Assembly: GCA_022113835.1 (NCBI GenBank)
Contig: JAILWY010000009.1
Location: forward strand, 9,338,001 to 9,402,000
DNA: 64,000 nt
Direction of reading: 5' to 3'
Origin: Atopsyche davidsoni
Lineage: Eukaryota > Arthropoda > Insecta > Trichoptera > Hydrobiosidae
Shown here in pieces: positions 11,201-20,200 of this stretch. Within the stretch, counting starts at the first letter, position 1. Each line of letters opens with the position of its first letter. The position numbers and the translations under genes were made by a program. The notes under the pieces were generated by a model. It searched no databases. It was given only the letters and a program-made list of their open reading frames with translations, and was not told the origin of the DNA.

Positions 11201-14200
11201 TACAGGTCTTTTCGGTGCCATTTTTTGATATATATATATATTTTTTTTTTTTGATAACCTTAAATGATAAAACTCTCTGTTTTGAATGACAGATCAGTGA
11301 TTTTGTTTTGAAAGTCCGCATTATGCGCGATCTTCACAATGTTCTTTTTTCAAATTATTTTGCGAGGAACGATGTCGACTTTACAGATGTTGAAAAATTT
11401 TTGAAAGATGTTTCAAAGCCTATGACGGACACACGAACATCTTTTGTGTTTTATATATATAGATAATTAAAATGTTATAATAATTCAGTACATTTTTTTT
11501 ATTTGAATCTGGCCCGCCTACACATTCTTAATGTAATATACGGTCCTCTGCAAAATTGAGTTTGACACCTCTGGTTTACATATTGATTCAAAAACCGTGT
11601 AAATATTTGGTTTGTTGTAAAAAAATAATTTTGCACTCAAATATGCGGAATAAGACAAACGTTTGAATTTTTTATATATGTAAGGTTTTTAATGCGTCAC
11701 ATTAAAAAAAGGACTTTCTTATTCGAATTATGGTTTTGCGCCCTCGTGTAACTGTTTTACGAGGCGTCACTTGGTTCAGGAGAACGCGGCCCGTGTCAGG
11801 GGCGCGCGTGTCAGTGGGGCGCGGCCTGCGTGGAGCGTGGCGGCCAGGCGCGCTGCGAGTGCCCGCAGTGCCCGGCGGAGTTCGACCCCGTGTGCGGCTC
11901 GGACGGCATCTCCTACGGGAACGAGTGCCGCCTGAAGCTGGAGGCGTGCAAGTACAAGCGCGAGGTGGCCGTCCTGTACCGCGGCCCTTGCAGTAAGTAA
12001 AAAAAAAAGATTCAAAGACTTCATAATTGCTACACGAACAATAATAACTACTCCTACACGGTGGAAGAACTTTCATGGATTGACCTCTGGATTTTATTCG
12101 TCGAACAACAGAACAAATCAATATTTATTGCGGTATATTCTGACATTGATATGGTTGCTTCAGATGGGTGCGAGAATAAGAAGTGCGACTTCTATTCCGT
12201 GTGCGAGAGTGACGGTGCCTCGGAGGCCAGGTGCGTCTGCCCGGAGCGTTGCGAGGAAGGCACGGTGAGTTGAATTATGAATAATACTTCTTTAATCTGG
12301 GCTTTAAAAAGGATCGTTTGTGTGCTTAGAATTTTCAGCTGCCTGTAAAATATGAACGAGCTTGCTTTGTAACTTGAAAGCGTAACAAACTCATTCATTA
12401 CAAAACTCACTGCAGTATTTGTTTATAAAATGTTAGCAATGGGTCAATTATTGGTTTTTTTATTACAAATATATTTATATGTGTTTTTAGAAAATAGAAT
12501 ATAATTATTATTACATGAAGTGAAACATGATTGCGGTATTGATAGTGAGTGTGCAAGTTCCATGTAGACTAGTATATCGTGCCGATTATGTCACCGCTAA
12601 TCCTGGTCAATCCAAGGCAAATTAACCCTTTGGCCATTTAGTCAATGAGGATACCTAATAATTAACAGGACTACATAAATACGTTATATTATTCTACAAA
12701 GACATTTTATAATTGTTATAAATAAAATAATAATTGTTCTGGGGAGATTACAGCATTTATTAGTGAGTTAAATATGCCTTAAATAATATCCCTTTATCGT
12801 ATAATGAGGCAAATTATTCTGAATATGTTTCAGTAGTGAAATGATAATGATGAAATATATATTTGCTTTATGTTTCGCAGTAACAATCGTCAACTAGTTC
12901 ATGTTACATTTTCAATCAGCCCAAATTAACTAACAGCAATCTATGATAATTGTAATCGGCGTATTGTTATTCCCAACCCTCAAACACAGGAGGTTATGCT
13001 AATTGCAATATATAATTGATACTTAATGAAGACATATTACGATCCAATCTACTTAATATATGAATAGAGCCAATGAACGACGAAGTGGCTGATTTCTAAA
13101 ACTATTCCCGGAGCCGGGCGGTACTATGTGCTCAAATCGATAATTTAGTGTACTTACTTGAGAAATGTGTGTTTAAATTTTATTATTTTTAAGAATGGAT
13201 AACTAAATACGTAAATTCGTTACATATTTTTAATGTCCAAGTTAAAAGAAATAACAGAATAATTAAGCAATATTAAAGTAGTACAAATATTACTTATATT
13301 TCCGTAGTACAAATTAACTCTTTCGTTTGAAATCCCAACTGTTATCTAACCCACAATAAACTGCCGAAAACATGACGTGCCTCATGAACGTCATTAAATA
13401 TTGATCTATATTGTAGATATTTCAATTTTGTATGTCAACCAATTCGAGAAGAAAATGGCTTATAAATTTACTAGGAACGTGTCTTGGAAAATTAAACAGT
13501 TTTTTTGCTCCGTAAGAATGTACATACATTTTCATTTAAAACCTCTAAGTATCTTATTTTATTTTTGTTACATGACAGGTTATTATAAGTTGAGACTTTT
13601 TTTAAAATGAACTGTTTTAGGATTAAATTTTATGGCTGTAACTTTCTGAGGAAACAAAATATTAAGATGAAATATTGTTAGGACTCACTTAGTAAGTTGG
13701 CATTAAGACTTAATAAAACAGGTTCTTAAAACAGTATTCAGAGATTTTGTCTCCAGGATTGTTATTTAAAAACAGGGTTCATTTTTAATACCTTAACAAA
13801 GAATACACTGCCAAACTGAATATTCTACGTTGTTTGTGTATATTTCATTTTTGTATATTTATACAAATATTATGTCTGTCGCAGATTCAACAAACGAGGA
13901 TACATTCCCTGCAGGCTGCTTAAATACACAAATCAAAACAGAATAACTCGTAGTACAAATATCAATGTAAAAATATAGTTATTATTTAGTTTAACTGGAA
14001 TGAAACCAAAGCTTTCTCGAATCACTAGGGAGTACATGCCTCAATACGCTCGGCCATAAGGGATGATATGAGGTGGGTGTAGGGGTTGCGAAGTTACGGT
14101 ACTCGCCTCAAGAAAATATTATGTTTTTATTCGTATGTTCTCAACAGGATTCCGTTTTTTTATAATCTTGACGTTTGCGTAATTAACTTGTTATGATAAT

Positions 14201-17200
14201 TAGAAATACTGGGATAAGAATATTTCATGTAATATATTTGATATAAAATAACTAAATAGCTGAAATAGATAGAAATAGTTTATATATTTACTTGATGTAA
14301 ACTCGATACTTTTCCTAATATAGTATAATTCTGCGTATATTGACAAAGTAATTTATTTTGACACCATATCAATCCAATGTAATATTTGAGGAATTCAATG
14401 ATTATTTGTAGTCATTTTGTAAATACATTTTGTAAGCATAACATTTTTCAAAATGACCTGAAACTTGAATTTTTGAAAAATTGATTTACACGGGTATATA
14501 AAATATTATTTTTGCGCACATTCATTAAAAGTTCGCCACCCCTAGTGCAGGGTAGAATGTAATTACTGTATGCCGGACTATCTGTGCGAGAGTATGGAGC
14601 ACTTGACTACTGAATGCCTCACCTGTTAGATTTCGCCATCATCCAATATAAACAGCTCTGGAAGCTTCTGTTCCCGCAAGGATTTCGCAGCTCAGCCGCC
14701 TTCCTCGTAATAATTAATATCTGCATTCCGAGCTCAATTGAACAGTGAGCTCGGGTAATTAACCTAAAGCCAGCTACAGAGTAATCGAGCTAATAGTGCC
14801 TAGTATTAAGTTTCTCAGAGTACGTTTTCATTGATCCTTCATACAGTGGAGTTTGGGGAATACTCTGAATTGAGATTAACTCTTTAGATTTTGCGAATAG
14901 ATCTTCAAAAGTAGCATTACCGCAATGAAAATATTTCTTATAAATGAGGTTAATTAAACAAAATGAAAGGCAAACGTATTACTTTTGCTTTCTTTTGTGG
15001 ATAAATGTAAACATAATTATTTAATTACATTAATGAATATTAAATAAGAGAGTTCGGTTGAACTCCTATACTGAGATTTTTAATTAAAGCGAAGAAAATT
15101 TTTAGACCTAATGGTAATTTATCGCCTTCGAATGAGTACGAAAAAATATTTTAATTTATTTGAGTTAAGTATATATTCGTATTAATAACTAACTTCATTT
15201 ATATTTATTAGACCCTGGAGAGCTTTTGATTATACATTCCATTTTCCAACTCTTTTGAGTGCTTCTTAAGGAAATGGGGGTTTTGTAATTAAAAAAAATA
15301 TACATAGATGTTCTTACAAAAATGTTGAATATTTTTTAGGAGAATGGTGACGTATGCGGTTCTGACTCTCAAACATACAGCAGCGAATGTCACATGAGAG
15401 CCAGGGCTTGTAAGGACCAAAGCCACATCTCTGTGCAGTACAAGGGGGATTGCGGTAAGTCATAGTATTACACTCAGACCTCGTAATAACTTTTTTTGGT
15501 TTTAACAGGCTCTATTAAAACCCAAAGTATTCAACAATAAGCGATAAAGAACGCTAGGTACTAAAAAGAGCGATGGAATTTCATTTAATGGTGTTTGCTT
15601 AATTTATATGCAAATGCGAAAAACGAATTTGACTTTAAATGAACGAGGCGCCCGTTCTTTGTTCATCACAAACGGTATGCATTCAAACAATCCGATGGAA
15701 ACGCACGAAAAACTCCAATTCATTTCGCGGACAACGGCTATGTGCGGCGAGTTGAATACAGTATGAAAAATGTATGCTCATATCCGGGGCGAGTCAGCGT
15801 GCGTTATCGGGCGCGGGCAGATACTCCCGGACGTCCGGCCCGCGACACTGCTCCAAATGGATGTATTGTGCGAGCGGGACCAGGATTGTCTCGCACTTTT
15901 CACGGTGAATAATGCCCTATCTGTCCGCTCATCCGATATTTTCACCCCTTTTTTATTTGCAAATGGACCCCGACGCGGGGCGGAGGGCTTTTTACTGTCT
16001 GCCGAATGTATTTCAGTTTTTGTGATAAATCGGCTTTGTACTTTTTGGCTTTGTCGCTGCGCGGCGAGTTCCGGTCTATTGGAGTAGGGAAACTTTCCGA
16101 TGCTGATTTGCTGGATGGAATGCTCGGATTTTTATTGACTTTAATTTCGGGAAAGGCCGGTCGGGGGTGTGGGCACCCCTAACGCGTTTTTGAAATACAC
16201 ACATACGGCTGAATAAAATGTAGGATTTAAGATTTGTTACAATTGAATAAAAGCGGATCAAACACCTTTTTACATTACATCCAACTGCCTTAAATCACTC
16301 TTTTGCTCATCTTTTTGGTATTCTTTGAGAGAAGTGTGGTTTACAGTCTATTTTTAATAGAATAAATACAATGATTAAGTACATTTTTTCAAATATTGAA
16401 AATTGAATAGAAACTCTTAGAATGATATCATCGTGATTTGTGTGAGATTTGAACCCAAATCCCCAAGCTTACATGGCCGGTGCATTACCAATTTAATTGG
16501 CATAATAAGTACGTTGTTTCACTTATAGGATATGATTGTAAAAATTTCTTGCTTGGTACAAGTGATTCGTAGGTATAATTGGCAATGCACCAGCCACGTA
16601 AGCTTGGGGATGTGGGTTCGAATCCCAAACAAATCACGATGATATTTTTCTAAGAGTTTCTTTAAAAATGTACATAATCATTATCAATCAATAAAACCTG
16701 TATAGGCAACCTGCATAGGTAATCGTACTTCCTGTGAGACGGTCTTCACAAAAAATCAATAGTAAAAGAAATATAAGCTTTTGAAGTACAGAATAAAAAG
16801 CTGAAATAACTTTTTTTAAAGGAGCCGAAATAAAGCATAGATTTTTTTAAAAGTAGCATTCATTAATTGAGGATGGGGGTGAATGGTTTCAGGCTTATGT
16901 AAAAACGTGGAATGCAAGTTCGGGGCCCGCTGCTCGGCCGGCGAGTGCGTGTGCCCCACGGCGTGCGGGGACAGCGACGCGGAGCCCGTGTGCGCCAACA
17001 CCATGCAGACCTTCCCCAGCGAGTGCGCCCTGCAGAGGGCCGCTTGCGAGGCGCCGGCTGGGAGACCCCCGCTGTCCGTCATCTTCTACGGAGACTGCCG
17101 GGAGCGCTTTGCAGTTGTCGGCGGACCGAGTGAGCTCTCTAGCATTCAATACTAATAGTACAATTATAATACAAAATCAACATTTGAATAGTGATAGAAG

Positions 17201-20200
17201 ACTTTATAGCAATGATATCAGTGAAGACATGTACTATGTCATCAAATAAAAATAATATATTTAGGGGTACGTAAACGTTCTATACTCATCGAACACTTTA
17301 TTTATTTTGAATGATTAAATACTGTATCATACTTGCATACATATAATATGTCTTGAAAGAAGTCTCAAATGGTATTACTTACTTACTTTTTTATAAACTG
17401 ATCAACGATTTTTACTGCATCTAATTTTGTTAAAAGATTATGCATTTACTTTATTTTGGTTTTTATTTTTATTTTATTAAAAGAATGACCGGACGTATCA
17501 ATTTTTTTGTAGCTACAATGGTGCCAGGCGCACTAAACACGGCCATCAGCAATGAAATAGCTCACGGACCGACGGAGCACCCGGACAAGAGTTCAACCAA
17601 CGGCGAGAGGGAAGCTTGCAAGGACATTCACTGCGATTACGAGGCTACGTGCGAACTGGGGCCGGACAACTTCCCGAGGTGCTCGTGCCTCTTCGACTGC
17701 GCCACGGCCGCCAGCAAGGGGAACTCCAAGCCCGTGTGCGCGTCCGACCTGCGACTGTACCCTTCGATGTGCGCCATGAAGCTTGAGGCTTGCCAGCGTC
17801 AGGAGGAGCTGAGGTTGAGGCCATTGGAGCTGTGTCAGGGGCTGGAAGTGAAGCCTTGCAACGGGGAAACTCCTCTGGTAGACTTGCTGACTGGCCTGGA
17901 ATTGGACTGCGGCAGCGGGCCGCATAGGAAGGATTGTCCGTCGGGAAGTTATTGTCACCAAACCACACGAGCTGCGCGGTGCTGCAAGAAAGGTAGATAT
18001 GATAACACCATATATTTATCAATTAACTAATTGTTATTTAAGAAACTCATTTATATATTACATATCGATATTGCAATGACTTTGAATGGCTAATTTCAAG
18101 AATTTAAATTCGTTTCAGATAAAGTCCAGGAAGAGAAGAAGGATTGCAAGGACGACTGGTACGGCTGCTGTCCAGATAGCTCCACCCCGGCGCAGGGCCC
18201 GGACGCCGCCGGTTGTCCGTCGCAGTGCCACTGCAACAAGCTGGGCTCCTTCTCGGAGACTTGCGAGCCGGAGAGTCGCCAGTGCGCCTGTCGGCCTGGA
18301 GTCGGCGGCCAGCGCTGCGACCGCTGCGAGCCCGGCTACTGGGGACTCCCCAAGATATCGGCGGGGCACCAGGGATGCATTCGTAAGCGAAATACCATAC
18401 TTACTATTCAAGAAGGATTAAAAAGTCACCAAACTCTAATATTGACTCCTCAACCAGAGCCATTTCTACGTGTTATTATTATTAAACTTGGGATACTTCA
18501 TGCTTTAATGCTAAGAATATTTTTTTATAGGTTGAGCTCTTATTAGCGATGGGATGATTTTTTCATATTGCACATATGAGTTTGTGGAAATTGCATAATT
18601 CGTTTTTTATTTTAGCTTGTGGATGTTCAATGTTTGGATCAGTGCGAGAAGACTGCGAACAAATGACTGGGAGGTGCGTCTGCAAACCAGGAATACAAGG
18701 ACAAAAATGTACCATTTGTACTAGCCACGATAAAATACTGGGCCCGAACGGATGCTTTTCAGGTAACATTTCATGCAGCTGAAATTGTTTAAATCTTTCG
18801 TAATGTCTCTATTATGGCGTTTGAATTATTAAATTAAATTTATTTTTACAGCTGACGTGGTACATTTACCACCAAACAGTTGCAAAGATCTTAACTGTTA
18901 TTTCGGAGCGGTTTGTGTCGAGCGCGGAGGGTTGGCGGTTTGCGAATGCGCCGCGACGCAGTGCCCGCCCGAGTCCATGGACACTCTCATGGTGTGTGGA
19001 AGTGACGGTCAAACATACACGTCCGAGTGTCATCTCCGCCTTCAGGCTTGCAGAACTCAAACGGACATCGTGGTGCAAGCCTTCGGCATCTGCAGGGAAG
19101 AAACCATCAGCGGCACAGACTGGCCTCTCAGGAGATATACTCCCATGCACTATACCCAGCCGGATGACGGCAATGCTCATCTTTCTAAGAGTACAAGACA
19201 TTTATTGGTACCAGAATCAAAGTATAATAATATACACCTACACAGGGATAACGAAAACTTAATGACGTATCATAAAACAGCTCTTGGAGTAGATTTGGCT
19301 TTAGATTTAAATAACAATTACTTGGGTAAAACTGTTGGCGGAGAAATCGGTAAATTAATCACATTTATAATTTGATTATACAAGTTTATTGGTGAAAAAC
19401 ATAAATCTAAATTTGTTTTAATTTTTAGGGAAATATCCTCCTGTTAAGCCAACAGTCGGGACTATAACTGCTCTAATTGGAGACTTGTGCGTTACAAATA
19501 TTGATTGTATCATTCTCAATACTCGCTGTATTCGGGGTGCTTGCATTTGCTCGTCTCTCTACGTTGCATCATCAAATCGTCAAGAATGTCTTGGACCGTC
19601 AGGATCTCCTACTAAACATCAACCGCAAGCGTGCGATAGAAATCCATGTCACTACTCTAGCACTTGTGTGAATCTTTCAGACAGTGGATTTTCTTGTATT
19701 TGCGAGCCGCATTCAACGGGAAGGCTCTGTGAATTCAGAGTACCCGTCAAACACTTCAATGTTCCTTCTTTTGATGGACATGCATACATAACAATGAAAC
19801 CTCTATCGGCTTATCACAAATTCAGCATTGACTTGGAATTTACCGCGTTTGCAGACAACGGTATTCTTTTGTATAATCAGCAAAAGATGGATGGAACTGG
19901 AGATTTTATATCGCTCGCTATAGTCGGAGGACACATTGAGATGAGATATAACTTAGGAGATGGAGTGGTATCGATTGTTACTCCTGAAACTATTCAAATG
20001 AATAAAATGCACAGAATATCTGCAAAGAGATATCATAGAGATGGTATGCTTAAACTTGATGATGGAGAGGATACAGTAGGACAATCCAGGGGCAGTCTCA
20101 AGGCTTTGGATCTTGTTGATCATGCATATTTAGGGTACATGCCTACAAATTTTTCAAGGTAAAATTTTATAATTAAATTTATTTACATCATTGTTATGAA

